The notes under the pieces: generated by a model
Seen by the model: the letters and a program-made list of their open reading frames with translations, nothing else
The model's database searches: none
Told to the model about the DNA's origin: nothing
NCBI GenBank assembly: GCA_014529385.2
Contig: CM043964.1
Coordinates: forward strand, 134,518,420-134,582,419
Direction of reading: 5' to 3'
DNA: 64,000 nt
From: Adiantum capillus-veneris
Lineage: Eukaryota; Streptophyta; Polypodiopsida; Polypodiales; Pteridaceae
Program-made: the position numbers and the translations under genes
Part shown: in pieces, positions 1 to 11,049 of the stretch
Layout: each line of letters begins with the position of its first letter
How positions within the stretch are numbered: position 1 is the stretch's first letter

Positions 1-814
1 AGGAAGATAAAATTTGATTCTTGAAAATTTTGAAAAATTTCAAATTTTTGGAATTTTTTCAAAAGCGGATCAAAAAGGAGGGAAGTTGGAGGTTCCATAT
101 GGCCCCTCCTCTCCCACCCCACCTTCTCACTAGGTAAGAGCCCATTTAAGAAGTGTAAGACTACTTTGTCCCCCTACATTTTTGAGGGCATAGAGTGTGT
201 CCACCACCCTCTTCTCATTGGCTAGCCTCTAATTAACCTTAATCCCAAAGGGCCCCTAGAGGGTTCATATTTTTCCCAATGGACACGGATAGAGAGTAGA
301 GAGTTTACAAGGGTTTGTCAAAGGTGGAAGTTGTTGGAGAAGATGAAACTGATGGACTTGGTGGTGGAAGCTCCTTGACTTAGCAAAGACTTCATTCAAT
401 ATAGTCTTGGCTCTTATAATTATGCGCCAGATTCCAGGTCTAGAGAGTGGTGTATGTGATGATTCTAGTCTTTTAACAAAGAAAGGAGATTATGATAGGT
501 CCTTCTTTTCTCTCTAGAGGTGTATAGATCTTGATAAGGGTTTTAATCTTGATAACATTTTGTTTTCCAAATAAGAATTTCTTTCAAAAGACTCTACTCT
601 TGTGTTTGCAAAGTTTGGGAGCTCAAAGAAAAAATGGCTTTTCTATAAGAAATCGATAACTTTTGCCTTAATGACTATGTCTTCTTTAGCAGATTAATGC
701 ATGCCATAACTTCTAACAAGGTTATAATAGCAAATAAGACTAGTAAAGCACGTATAAATGAATAATTTTCAAGTCAAAAGAAATAAAAAAAGGATAATCA
801 AGGAACAAATTTAT
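1..814. repeat. Dispersed repeat block alpha, copy 1
   Basis: This AT-rich block matches 44,567-45,375 almost base for base (runs such as CAAAAGCGGATCAAAAAGG and the stretch around ATATGGCCCCTCCTCTCCC). The match already exists at base 1, so the block continues to the left of the window. Its second half (about 480-700) is also a diverged relative of 7,300-7,500, 10,500-10,700, 14,870-15,060, 24,800-25,010, 29,630-29,850 and 56,870-57,060. I see no credible coding frame. In copy 2 it lies just upstream of a minus-strand gene, so an unseen relative of that gene may lie left of this window. Confidence 0.8.
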
Positions 815-1351
815 GATGACTTTCGAATATCCCAACATAATATATATATATATATATGTTGTACAGATTTATATGCCAGGTTGCATTAAACACCATATTA
901 GAGAGTTTGAGACTTTAGGGAAAAATTGAGAATCACCAATGTCTTGAAGATTTGGCTATAATATGGACAAATCTCAAAGTACTTTTTGAGGCCAAAGCCT
1001 TCCACAAGGTGGTACTTGAAAATCTATTCTGAGCCATGATCTCAAAACTTTGGCTAAGATTTAGACATGTGGTAAAATCTTAAGATTGTCTTGAAAGTGG
1101 AAATTGGAAAATTCCCAAATTCACTTATATGGCTTTATTAGGTTTTAGTCTCACTCTCTTGTTGAAAAATGTAAGGGTGGTCCACTCTTGCATGAAAGAT
1201 ACAGAAAATTGAAATGTGCTACATTAGAAGACAAGCACAGACCCAATGCTAAGTCCCTTTGGGAGCCCACAATCCAATCCAAACAAGCCTTTCTATTATG
1301 ACTCAAATAGAATTGAATGCTAAGTCCCTTTGGGAGCCCACAATCCAATCC

Positions 1352-1493
1352 GCATGTATAGCATTGAATGTGCCGGAGAGACTATGTAGTGGCTTCTCCT
1401 CCACCAACGTGGATGGAAATATGACTATAAATCCATCACAAATCTTAAGTATGAATCCATAATAACATTACACTGTGATTTCAAACCTAGCTT
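1352..1493. other. 142-bp fragment copied from the gene at 43.66-43.80 kb
   Basis: The sequence from CCGCATGTATAGCATTGAATG to ACCTAGCTTTGT matches 43,657-43,799 with only a few differences. In the source it spans part of an exon and the adjoining intron of the minus-strand gene at 42,785-44,127. The copy keeps the intron sequence, so it came from genomic DNA rather than spliced RNA. Short matches are seen at the joins (ATCC on the left, TGT on the right), as expected for template switching or end-joining repair. Confidence 0.8.
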
Positions 1494-1518
1494 TGTGATG
1501 ACTTTCGAATATCCCAAC

Positions 1519-1521
<3 letters not shown>

Positions 1522-1588
<67 letters not shown>

Positions 1589-1609
1589 TATATATATATA
1601 TATATATAT
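1522..1609. repeat. (TA)n microsatellite
   Basis: About 88 bases of almost pure TA. It occupies the same place in the beta block as the shorter TA run at 840-857, the (GT)n at 45,397-45,457, the TTTA run at 29,970 and the TA run at 57,200, so the repeat motif has switched between copies. Confidence 0.9.
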
Positions 1610-2273
1610 GATGTACAGATTTATATGCCAGGTTGCATTAAACACCATATTAGAGAGTTTGAGACTTTAGGGCAAAATTGAGAATCACCAATGTCTTGAA
1701 GATTTGGCTATAATATGGACAAATCTCAAAGTACTTTTTGAGGCCAAAGCCTTCCACAAGGTGGTACTTGAAAAGCTATTCTGAGCCATGATCTCAAAAC
1801 TTTGGCTAAGATTTAGACATGTGGTAAAATCTTAAGATTGTCTTGAAAGTGGAAATTGGAAAATTCCCAAATTCACTAATATGGCTTTATTAGGTTTTAG
1901 TCTCACTCTCTTGTTGAAAAATGTAAGGGTGGTCCACTCTTGCATGAAAGATACAGAAAATTGAAATGTGCTACATTAGAAGACAAGCACATACCCAATG
2001 CTAAGTCCCTTTGGGAGCCCACAATCCAATCCAAACAAGCCTTTCTATTATGACTCATCTTCCACAAGATCATCTAGACAACAGCTATGGCTAGAAGACT
2101 AGGAATAGAGAATATCCCCGAGGGGTCCACCTCAAAATATTTAAGTGTAGCACCTAAGTTCATCTGGTGGCTCAAGGCGATTGCAGCTTTTATCAGACAG
2201 GTGTTGCAGCAAGCGACAACATGGCTTTCTAGAAGTGGGCAAGACAAATCACCTCTTTTGCTCTCCCATGTGC

Positions 2274-3669
2274 CCAGAAAACAGGCTTACATTGGATGAG
2301 CTCCTTTGTCATCCGTGGCTGCTTCTCAATATAGCACCTCCCACGGAATTAGCACTCGTCGATAATTATGATGGTCCGCAGTTGCCAACGACAATCAGTC
2401 AAACATGCATGTTAGGAACAACAGTGCCAGCTAATTGTTCAGAGAGCATAGGCAGCAAATTGTCATGCGTAGCGGGTCATGTCGATGCCGCGGTTGGGTG
2501 CAGTCAAGAGATCAAAAAGCTGGATAATGGACCCACTGCCCCCAAGGCCAGAATTAGAGCCCGCAAACCCATGAGCAGAAAATGCTACCTACAGCATTGG
2601 GGGAATGCCCTGCCCAAAAATATGGGCATGGTGAGGGCCATGTGATTCGACCCGGTGGATATAATTACAGGGCGATGGTAAGGAGATATACCTCATCAAA
2701 GAATTTATAAGGCCTTCATTGATTTTGTTCATGAAGTAATAACAGTTTAATGGGCTGTCATTGATGAAGTCAGTCGGTGAATTGGAAAGTGCCTTGACAA
2801 AACCAGATCAGGGCATCGAGCGACGGCAAGCCCAAAGTGGAGCCCAACAGCGAATGAAGGCAATTTTTGGACAAGAATTAGCTGTAATTACCAATTATGA
2901 GCTACGATGAATCGAAAAGTGCCGTGACAAAACCGGCTCAGATGATCATCAAAGGCAAGCCCAAATTAGTGTTTCTCAGCTTGCAGCATCTTGAAGGTAA
3001 AAGCCTCACTTATAATCAGCTCACTGATCTGACCCGAAGAGAAAGCCATTCACTGGGCCTCTCAATTTTACATAGGTACTGATCTCCAACCCCTGGCAAT
3101 GTGATGGGTTGGACTGATGTTTTGCAATGGGTTAAATAATAGGGGGCACAGTACGGTATTGCTGCTCTAATTAAATGTTCAAAAACGTATGAGTTGTTCG
3201 CAGCTTTGTAAATCTCTGGCCTTGCACTGCAATAATAAGAGAAACCCCCCAATTTCTCGTGGATGTAGGCACCCTTCCGAACCACGTAAATCTTGTTGTC
3301 TGGTGCCTTCTCATTTTCTGTTTTCCTGCTATTAATTTGCATTCAACATTCTTTACATATTTCATACCTTATGGATTAAATTTGTGGCAATGGTAATGGT
3401 AGCCCACAAAGCCCCAATTTTTAAGCCTTCGGACCCGATCACATATTTATAAGCCCATTGCTTCAATGAAGGCTAGTACGTTGAAGCTTGAGCTGCTACT
3501 CCGCTCTCTCGACTCAATCATGAGTCCCGGGCGGGAATTGTGAGTGGTTCAAATTTCCCCAAAACCTACAAGTTTCAAGATTCCTTGACCGTCCATCGTC
3601 CAAGTTTTTGGCCTGCTCATGGCTATAGTGTTGAGTACCCTTTTTGTCACTAACTAAAAAAAAAAAAAA
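2274..3669 (+). pseudogene. Protein-kinase gene fragment with 3' A-tract
   Basis: At 2,274 the beta repeat ends and a frame enters reading PENRLTLDELLCHPWLLLN. This fits subdomain XI of a Ser/Thr kinase (the invariant Arg of PENR, then the HPW of the last helix), as in CaMK/SnRK-like kinases. About 105 further codons follow to TGA at 2,643. Nothing upstream of subdomain XI is present, so ATP-binding and catalytic loops are missing and the product cannot be an active kinase. A related motif (ESALTKPDQ at about 2,795, ESKSAVTKPAQ at about 2,915) hints at a small internal duplication. A run of 14 A at 3,656-3,669 could be the tail of a truncated retrocopy, but I found no flanking target duplication, so DNA-level capture by the repeat is equally possible. 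Confidence 0.55.
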
Positions 3670-4305
3670 TAAGTTTTGGCCTGAAAAGTAAGGTGATTAG
3701 TCTCTACAATTTGTGATTGGCTTCACGTGATAGTGGGCACTTACGATGAGGCAATGTTGTAATAAGTGACGAGGCAAGGGTGTTAGTGCAGTCTGCAATC
3801 ACGTTTCCAAGGAATAATATTTTTGGCGTGTATCTGAAGAAGAAAGGAGGAATAGGTTAACCGACGACTGTCCAAGTGTGGGTAGGGGGAATAGGGTTCT
3901 ACATTGGGTTCTTCTTTTCCTAGCCGCCGATTGCAATTTCATGAGCTTTTGCAGACTACAAAATATTATAGACATAGCTTGGCCTATGTGCTGCATGCGG
4001 CTTTGCAGCCTTTGTGGATCCTCTACAAGACATCGTGTGCACCCACTGTTGCCATCTCAACTCTCAACTCCAATTTTTTGTATATGGATGTAGTGCATCG
4101 TATTTCTGATTGGTAGACGATCCCCTTTACTAGTACCCTATAGACCCCCCCCCAGTAAGTAACCAAAGTGGGTTGGGTTGTTGGCTTACAAAATCGGACG
4201 TTCTGTCGGCCTATTGGCGACTGCACGTGTTCTGATCCCGTTTAGGAATGCCTCTCTACAGGTGCAAATATGCCCCTAATGCTTCACGTGGCACCTTTGC
4301 ATTGG
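3670..4305. other. Single-copy-looking stretch, no gene recognised
   Basis: This stretch has no obvious copy elsewhere in the window. It holds a poly-C run near 4,146 and only short overlapping frames without recognisable motifs. The string CCTGAAAAGTAAGGTG near 3,686 also occurs at about 11,207 inside the TIR element of 11,050-11,835; this may be chance. Confidence 0.5.
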
Positions 4306-6274
4306 GAAGTGTGAAAACAGTTGAGAATTTTCTCTATGGCACAATTTTTGGATCCGCCAACATCGCCAAATAGCCATGTGCAAGGCGCATCATCTGTGCT
4401 TCTTCTCGTCCAAATCTCTACATCATAGCTTGAGAAATTCCCTGCACAATCTCGATGTCTCTATGCTGGCTCCTCTATCCTAGAGGAGGGCAATTTGTAA
4501 AGGGCTCGTCCCAGCTTTTGCCTCTCTGTGTTGATAGGAGTGACATTGCAATCCCTCTTTCTCACAGCATAGTGAACTAGGAGTGTATTAAAGCCAACCT
4601 TGGTCCCGATGTTTATTTTTGCTTTTGGAATGGAGCAAGTGCTTGGGGCTCATTTCTATTTCTGTTTAAGTGGTGCAAGTGTTTGGGGTTCATTTCTATT
4701 GTTTGGAATAGAGCGATCCTCATCACTACACTAACAATATACTTGTATTTTACAACGTTGCCTCAGACTGAAAAGATGATTTTCGAGAGATTGATTATTT
4801 TTTGTGTTTTTTCTTTGCCTAAATATCACTTTTGCACCTTGTTATCGAAATGTTTAATTGATTTCAATATAATAAGAACCTAACATTTTATGTATGCGTA
4901 GACGACTTGTGAAGGTATTAATGCTTGCTCCAAAAACATCAATGAAGCACATCCCCTTAAAGACATAGGCCATGAGAATGCCACAAAATGCTTGAGAGAG
5001 TTACTAGGTGGTGTAGCCAATGCAAAGCGGGTGCAAAGAGACCTGGAATACCAACTCCAAGTGTTGTGACTTCAGAGCATCCCTTTAATGCTGCCTCTAC
5101 ACAGGGCGGACAAAATAGTGGTGCACCCTCCATGGAGGCTACTACACCCCCACGAAGAGTTAGTACTCAAGGTAGGTCGCCTGAGTACCATTTTGGGATA
5201 TCTAAAGCAAGACAAATGAGTCTCAAGCAGAGCTTTTGATCAATTGCAACTGAGGAGACATATTCTTCTCTTGCACAAGATAGGCCTTGATATAGAATTC
5301 TAGGTTTGAGACCTTAGTATAGAATTTCTTTTCATTTGTATTTAGGTAATATAACTTTCACTTCTATGCTGACACACCTTTCCAAGTCGTAGTGATTTTC
5401 CCTAGGATTTTGCAGCATATATAGATGGACTTGAGCTTGCATGGAGCATGGATATATCGGACTTTAATATTGCATGCTTATTTACACAGCTATCAAGGAG
5501 ATGCATCACAAACCTCCAAGTGTACTACTTTGTATGCTTCAAGTTTATGGACATTTATATTTGGTGATTGTGGTTTTTCATTTTGATGAGTGCATTTAAT
5601 TATGTCTTGTTATCTTCCATTAAAGATTTATAAACATGTCCTTGTTTTAGTTAGTTAACCTAGAGATAAGTCTTATTCATGATCCTTGAAGTTAGTAGGC
5701 CATGACTTTAGGTTAACACATTTACTGACTGCTAGTTCTAGTTGGTAAACTATATGAATGTTTGAGACCTTAGGAGTGTTTTAGGCATAGGAAGGCTTTC
5801 TCACTCAAATAACAAAGAACATTAGTGGGAATACAAAGAAAATGGAAGAAAAAACAAAAGTGTCACAAGTGTAAAAGTTTAATCCCGGTTTAGATTTGGT
5901 ATTGGCCACATCTTTTCCCAAGTGCAAAAGGAGATGAGGTACTCTTTTCTTTGAGAAACAATAAGCCTTGGCATACAAAATAAGCACACACATCAAAGGA
6001 TTTTAAATTCATGGTGGTGGAAAAAAGAAAAATAAAAAAAGAGAAAAAGAAAAGTCAAGAAAAATGAAATGAAATAGACTTTCACTGACATTTAAAAAAA
6101 TTCAAGATTTTTTTTAAAGTTGTGAGAGTTAGTTAGTTGATCTAAGGTGAAAGACATAATTAGGAGATTGAGCTTGCTACCTTCCTGATTTCTTTATTTT
6201 GTGGGATCATTCTTCCTCAAGTGTCCACTACGACATGGCTTTGTCAAGGACAACAAAGCTTAGGAAGGGGGGAA
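4306..6274 (+). mobile_element. 3' internal region of an LTR element, copy 1
   Basis: This region is duplicated at 11,927-13,844, and its 3' part again at about 46,720-47,188 plus 52,609-52,682. Short degenerate frames remain; one near 4,900-5,070 reads like a coiled coil (KCLRELLGGVANAKRVQ), and an 83-codon frame in another phase follows it. The right end is a purine tract AGGAAGGGGGGAA directly followed by TGTTGG, the layout of a polypurine tract and a 3' LTR. No reverse transcriptase, integrase or protease motif is seen, so this is a non-autonomous or heavily deleted element. Confidence 0.55.
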
Positions 6275-7735
6275 TGTTGGAAGCATCCAACACTAGCATC
6301 CATTTTCAACTTCTTCATGTGCACATTTTTTCATTTACCATGTATAGATTCACTAAACTTTTACGAGTTCCAAATTGCATCTACTATTTTACTCTATGTG
6401 CCTTGGACGACCGGCCATTCATTTTAAGCACCCTAGGCATACAACTGAATTGTAGATCATCTGAAAGGGGAGAGACCATTCTGTGAGAAAACCTAGATTA
6501 GAGCAGGAGAAGAAGGAGGCTATGGAGGTGGAGGCTTGGAGCCACATGTACTCTCTTCAAAAATTGATTAATGCATGCAATTGAGTTGAGTCCTATGCTT
6601 CTCTCTTGATTTTCATTAAAGTTGTGTATTAATGTCTCAATGTGTGTATAAAGAATTAATCGCTCTATAATCGCTTAACTACCTATTATGTGTTTATTTA
6701 TGGTGTTGTGTGCATGATTAGATTAGTGTGTAAATTAGAATTTGGTATACATCACTCTAATCATAACCCATGAGCTTAGGTGAGCTCATGTTTAGGATGT
6801 GCCTACAAGGAATAGTAGGGAATGAAACGAAGAGCATTGCATGATTAGCATAAGGGTTAACGTGAGTGTCACCACTAATCCATTTCATTAGCTTTCTCTT
6901 CTTCCTATTCTACATGGCCTTTCATGATTTCCCCACTCTTTTCTTACTCATTACTCTCACACACTCACCCATGTGATGCTTCCATGCCCTAGCCTGGTCG
7001 TTGGCATCCATGGATTGATAATTTTGTTGATTCATTGAAACTATGCTACAAGGGAGCCAACCAACATTCAGAATGCAATCACTCCTTTTGTGGTAGATAC
7101 ACATTGTCAATGAAGGTTATTAATGGAGAGAAATTCATATTATTAGACATTCCAATGGGATTCCATGGAGCTTTTGAATAGAGATGGATTCCATGACTTT
7201 TGAATAGAGATGGATTCTATGTAACTTTTTAGTAAAGATGGATCCTATGTAACCTTTTTGGCTCAATGATTACCTATCAATGCTTCTTTAAAGAAATGTC
7301 CATTGTTTCTCTTTGGAGGTGTGTAGGTCCTGATAAGGGTTTTAAACTTGAGAAGGTTTTCTTTTCCAGATATGAATTTCTTCCTAAAGACTCTATTCTT
7401 GTGTTTGCAAAGTTTGGGATGCATGGACATAGCTTAAAGAAAAAATAATTTTTCTATAAGAAAAAGATAAGTCGATAACTTTTGCTCAGAGACTATGTCT
7501 TCTTTAGCATATCAATGCACACCATAATTTCTAACAAGGTTAAGAGCAGATAAGACTAGTAAATCATGTATAAACTAATGATAATTTTCTAACAAGGTTA
7601 AGAGCACATAATTTCTAACAAGGGTAAGAGCACATAAGACTAGAAAATCATGTAAAAACTAATGATAATTTTCAAGTCAAAAGAAATTTAAAAAAAGGAT
7701 GATCAAGGAACAAATTTATGATGACTTTCGAATAT
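6275..7735 (+). repeat. LTR-like block L1, copy 1
   Basis: The block begins TGTTGGAAGCATCCAACA immediately after a polypurine tract (6,262-6,274), which is how a 3' LTR starts. The first 18 bases form a perfect hairpin (TGTTGGA, loop AGCA, TCCAACA). Other copies start at 13,845 and 23,779; a 5'-truncated one starts at about 9,509. I could not locate the LTR end or a primer-binding site, so the right limit is only where the beta-like block takes over. A minus-strand 62-codon frame at 6,922-7,110 is preserved in four copies, but that is explained by recent duplication. Confidence 0.55.
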
Positions 7736-7812
7736 CCCAACGTAATGTATAGATATGGATTAATCTAAGGCCATAAGTCTATAGATTTATCTATTAGGTT
7801 GCATAAGGTTTT

Positions 7813-7903
<91 letters not shown>

Positions 7904-8160
7904 CTTTGAAAAATGGTAGGGTGAACACTTACATGAAAGATATAGACAATTGAAATGTGCCACATTAGAATTCAAGCATAGACTCATTCCTAAGTCCATT
8001 TGGGAACCCACAATCCAATCCAAACAAGTCTTTCTATTATGACTCATCCTCGACAAGGTCATCTAGACAACAGGTAAGGCTAGAAGACTAGCAGTAGACA
8101 ATGTCTCCAAGGGGTCCACCTCAAAATATTTAATTGTAGCACCTAAGTTCATCCGAAGGG
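7720..8160. repeat. Diverged beta block
   Basis: Diverged relative of 1,497-2,160, also present at 15,205-15,595. It contains a pure (TC)n run at 7,814-7,887 passing into TATC repeats up to about 7,906; the 15.3 kb copy has only a short CT run at that place. No coding signal. Confidence 0.7.
7814..7906. repeat. (TC)n / (TATC)n microsatellite
   Basis: About 74 bases of TC followed by four TATC units. The paralogous position near 15,298-15,326 is much shorter, so this locus is variable in length. Confidence 0.9.
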
Positions 8161-8255
8161 TTTTTTTTTATTTTGAATAATTACTGTAATTACATGTACA
8201 AGAGGGCTGAAAAATGGAAACTTCTAAATGAAGGGGTCGTTTTATTCATGGCAAA

Positions 8256-8258
<3 letters not shown>

Positions 8259-8308
<50 letters not shown>
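8259..8308. repeat. (TG)n microsatellite
   Basis: About 50 bases of TG; the paralogous run at 15,676-15,742 is longer. Both sit just before the V2 block. Confidence 0.9.
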
Positions 8309-8309
<1 letters not shown>

Positions 8310-8312
<3 letters not shown>

Positions 8313-9277
8313 GAGTGCCAATTTCACATAGTTGCAAAAACGCATGCATAATTGCACAAGCTATCGGGAATAAGTAGTATTAAATGGCTCAAGATGATTG
8401 CAACTTTTATCAAAAAGGTGTTGTTGCAAGAAACAACATGGCTTGCTAGAATTGGGCAACACAAATCACCTCTTTTGCTCTCCCATGTGCATTACGAGCC
8501 CCACTGTGCAGTCTTTCCCTATGCAATCAAATTGCAGGCACCCAGGTGTCTATAGTTCATGTAATCAGGGTTGTATGCGACCACAATGAGGATCCCACCA
8601 TCACAGTTTTGTGTTAATCAAATGACAATGTTAGGATTTGAAGGGCTTCTTATTCTTTTAAAAGATAGGAACTAGGAAATGCTATCCTTCCCTATGAAAG
8701 GGAATATTTTCATTTGGCTCCATTATTTATCCCTTTTTACTCAAAGTTTTTTTAGATTCCTTAGCACTGTAAGGACTTTTATAAAATTATAGCTCATTGA
8801 AAATTTAAAATGTAGCTCTACTCCCTCATATGCACATTTTTTACATTTACCATCTATAGATTCACGGACTTTTTACGAGTTCCAAATTTATATACTATTT
8901 TAGTCTATGTGTCTTGGACGGTCGGCCATTCATTTTTTAAACCCTAGGCACATAAGTGATTGTAGATCACGTGAAAGGAGAGAGATTATTTTGAGAGAAG
9001 ATATAAATTAGAGAAGGAGAAGAAGGAAGCTATGGAGTTGGAGGCTTGGAGAACCATGTACTCTCTTCACAAATCTGTTAATGCATGCATTGAGTTTCAG
9101 TCCTATGGTTCTAGCTTGGTTTTTATAAAAGTTATGTATTAATGTCTTGATGTGTGTGTATTAAGAACTCGTCGCTCTATAAATGCTTAATTCCCTATTA
9201 TGTGTCTATTTATGGTGTTGTGTGCATGATTAGATTAGTGTGTAGATTAAAATTTGTGCATATATCACTCTAATTGT
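8310..9277. repeat. Dispersed repeat block V2, copy 1
   Basis: V2 runs from the GCATGCATAATTGCACAAGC region to ATCACTCTAATTGT, where a T3 LTR-like block follows. Other copies are at 15,745-16,423 plus 21,681-21,971 (split by copia A), 27,673-28,371, 52,683-53,517 and 54,912-55,612. Its middle is a diverged relative of the L1 block (for example GATTCACGGACTTTTTACGAG). This copy holds the unoccupied version of the copia A target (AGAGATTATTTTGAGAG near 8,985). No coding signal. Confidence 0.75.
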
Positions 9278-9508
9278 TGTTAAGTATGGAGCTTGATTTA
9301 CCCCTTGTAATTTTTAGTATTAAGAACGCACATTTGTAAGGCCCCCGTTATGAGGAGAAGCCATCGTGCATGAAGAAAATCACTCGACGAAAAACCAAAA
9401 ATCCACACCCAGTATCGATCGATCTTTACGCGAACTGCCTTCATTAGAATATTCCTTTTTGTCGTAATATTACGATCGGATGGCGATCGAAAAAGGGTCA
9501 GAAAGTGG
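9278..9508. repeat. T3 LTR-like block, 3'-truncated
   Basis: This is the first 231 bases of the T3 sequence whose full copies are at 28,372-29,136 and 55,613-56,360. It stops near GTCAGAAAGTGGC, where an L1 block lacking its own first bases begins (CATGTATAGATTCAC). It is therefore a chimeric join between two repeat families. Confidence 0.7.
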
Positions 9509-10721
9509 CCATGTATAGATTCACTAACTTTTTACGAGTTCCAAATTGCATCTACTATTTTACTCTATGTGCCTTGGACTAGCCATTCATTTTAAACACC
9601 CTAGGCATACAAGTGAATTGTAGATCATCTCAAAGGGAAGAGACCATTTTGTGAGAAAACCTAGATTAGAGTAGGAGAAGAAGGAGGCTATGGAGGTGGA
9701 GTCTTGGAGCCACATGTACTCTCTTCAAAAATTGATTAATGCATGCATTTAAGTTGAGTCCTATGCTTCTCTCTTGATTTTCATTAAAGATGTGTATTAA
9801 TGTCTCAATGTGTGTATAAAGAACTAATTTGCTCTACAATTGCTTAACTACCTATTATGTGTTCATTTATGGTGTTGTGTGCATGATTAGATTAGTGTGT
9901 AAATTAGAATTTGGTATACATCACTCTAATCATAACCCATGAGCTTAGGTGAGCTCATGTTTAGGATGTGCCTACAAGGATTAGTAGGGAATGAAACGAA
10001 GAGCATTGCATGATTAGCATAAGGGTTAACGTGTGTGTCACCACTAATCCATCTCATTAGCTTTCTCTTCTTCCTATTTTAGATGGTCTTTCATGATTTC
10101 CCCACTCTTTTCTTACTCATTACTCTCACACACTCACCCATGTGATGCTTCCATGCCCTAGCCTGGTCGTTGGCATCCATGGATTGATAATTTTGTTGAT
10201 TCATTGAAACTATGCTACAAGGGAGCCAACCAACATTCAGAATGCAATCACTCCTTTTGTGGTAGATACACATTGTCAATGAAGGTTATTAATGGAGAGA
10301 AATTCATATTATTAGGCATTCCAATGGGATTCCATGGAGCTTTTGAATAGAGATGGATTCCATGGCTTTTGAATAGAGATGGATTCCATGACTTTTGAAT
10401 AGAGATGGATTCTATGTAACTTTTGAGTAGAGATGGATCCTATGTAACCTTTTTGGCTCAATGATTACCTATCAATGCTTCTTAAAAGAAATGTCCATCT
10501 TTTCTCTTTTGAGGTGTGTAGGTCTTGATAAGGGTTTTAAACTTGAGAAGGTTTTCTTTTCCAGATATGAATTTCTTCCTAAAGACTCTACTCTAGTGTT
10601 TGCAAAGTTTGGGATGCATGGACATAGCTTAAAGAAAAAAAAAATTCTATAAGAAAAAGATAAGTCGATAACTTTTGCCTTAGTGACTATGTCTTCTTTA
10701 GTAGATCAATGCACACCATAA
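9509..10721 (+). repeat. LTR-like block L1, copy 2, 5'-truncated
   Basis: Matches 6,340-7,540 and 13,905-15,100 closely but lacks the TGTTGGAAGCATCC start. It ends at CACCATAA (10,720), where copia leader sequence begins. The same join is seen at 25,029. Confidence 0.7.
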
Positions 10722-11049
10722 CAGTGTTGTTTTTTGCATAACAGGTGCCTTATAGTCTTCTATGGTTTGTGCTATATAGCACATGTTGTTCCCGCTCTGT
10801 TTCTCCTATTTTCGAGCAGTTTTCACATTAGGTGCAACATTTACCATGGCTGACAACAACAACACAGATGTGTTCAAGATGTTTGCTGCTGAGAACAGGT
10901 TGGATGGGGACAACTACCCTATGTGGGCTTATATGATGCAACATGTACTTGTGTCAAAGGGTGTATGGAACATTGTGCAGGGCATTGATGTACGTCCTGG
11001 TTCTAAGGATGTACGCGATGTTGAGGATGTTGCAGGTCTTGCTGCAAGG

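Larger units (their letters stand above)
815..2273. repeat. Dispersed repeat block beta, copy 1, internally duplicated
   Basis: The unit that starts at GATGACTTTCGAATATCCC and runs through a TA or GT microsatellite to the ACAATCCAATCCAAACAAGC region occurs twice here, at about 815-1,295 and 1,497-2,055. Foreign sequence at 1,352-1,493 lies between the two. The second unit continues to CTCTCCCATGTGC at 2,273, where homology to the other copies (45,370-46,125; diverged ones at 7,720-8,160, 15,205-15,595, 29,930-30,235, 57,170-57,470) stops. The short open frames here are not conserved as protein. Confidence 0.8.

Noticed and set aside
3471-3669. Possible SINE: GGTTCAAATTTCC (box-B-like) upstream of a poly-A run
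   Set aside because: No convincing box A at the right distance and no target duplication.
4988-5239. 83-codon frame present twice (also 12,603)
   Set aside because: Overlaps another degenerate frame in a retroelement internal region and has no recognised domain; treated as remnant.
6922-7110. A minus-strand 62-codon frame repeated at 10,091, 14,493 and 24,423 with almost the same protein
   Set aside because: Conservation equals that of the surrounding non-coding DNA, so recent duplication explains it. No motif, no start context, and the diverged copies at 29 and 56 kb break it.
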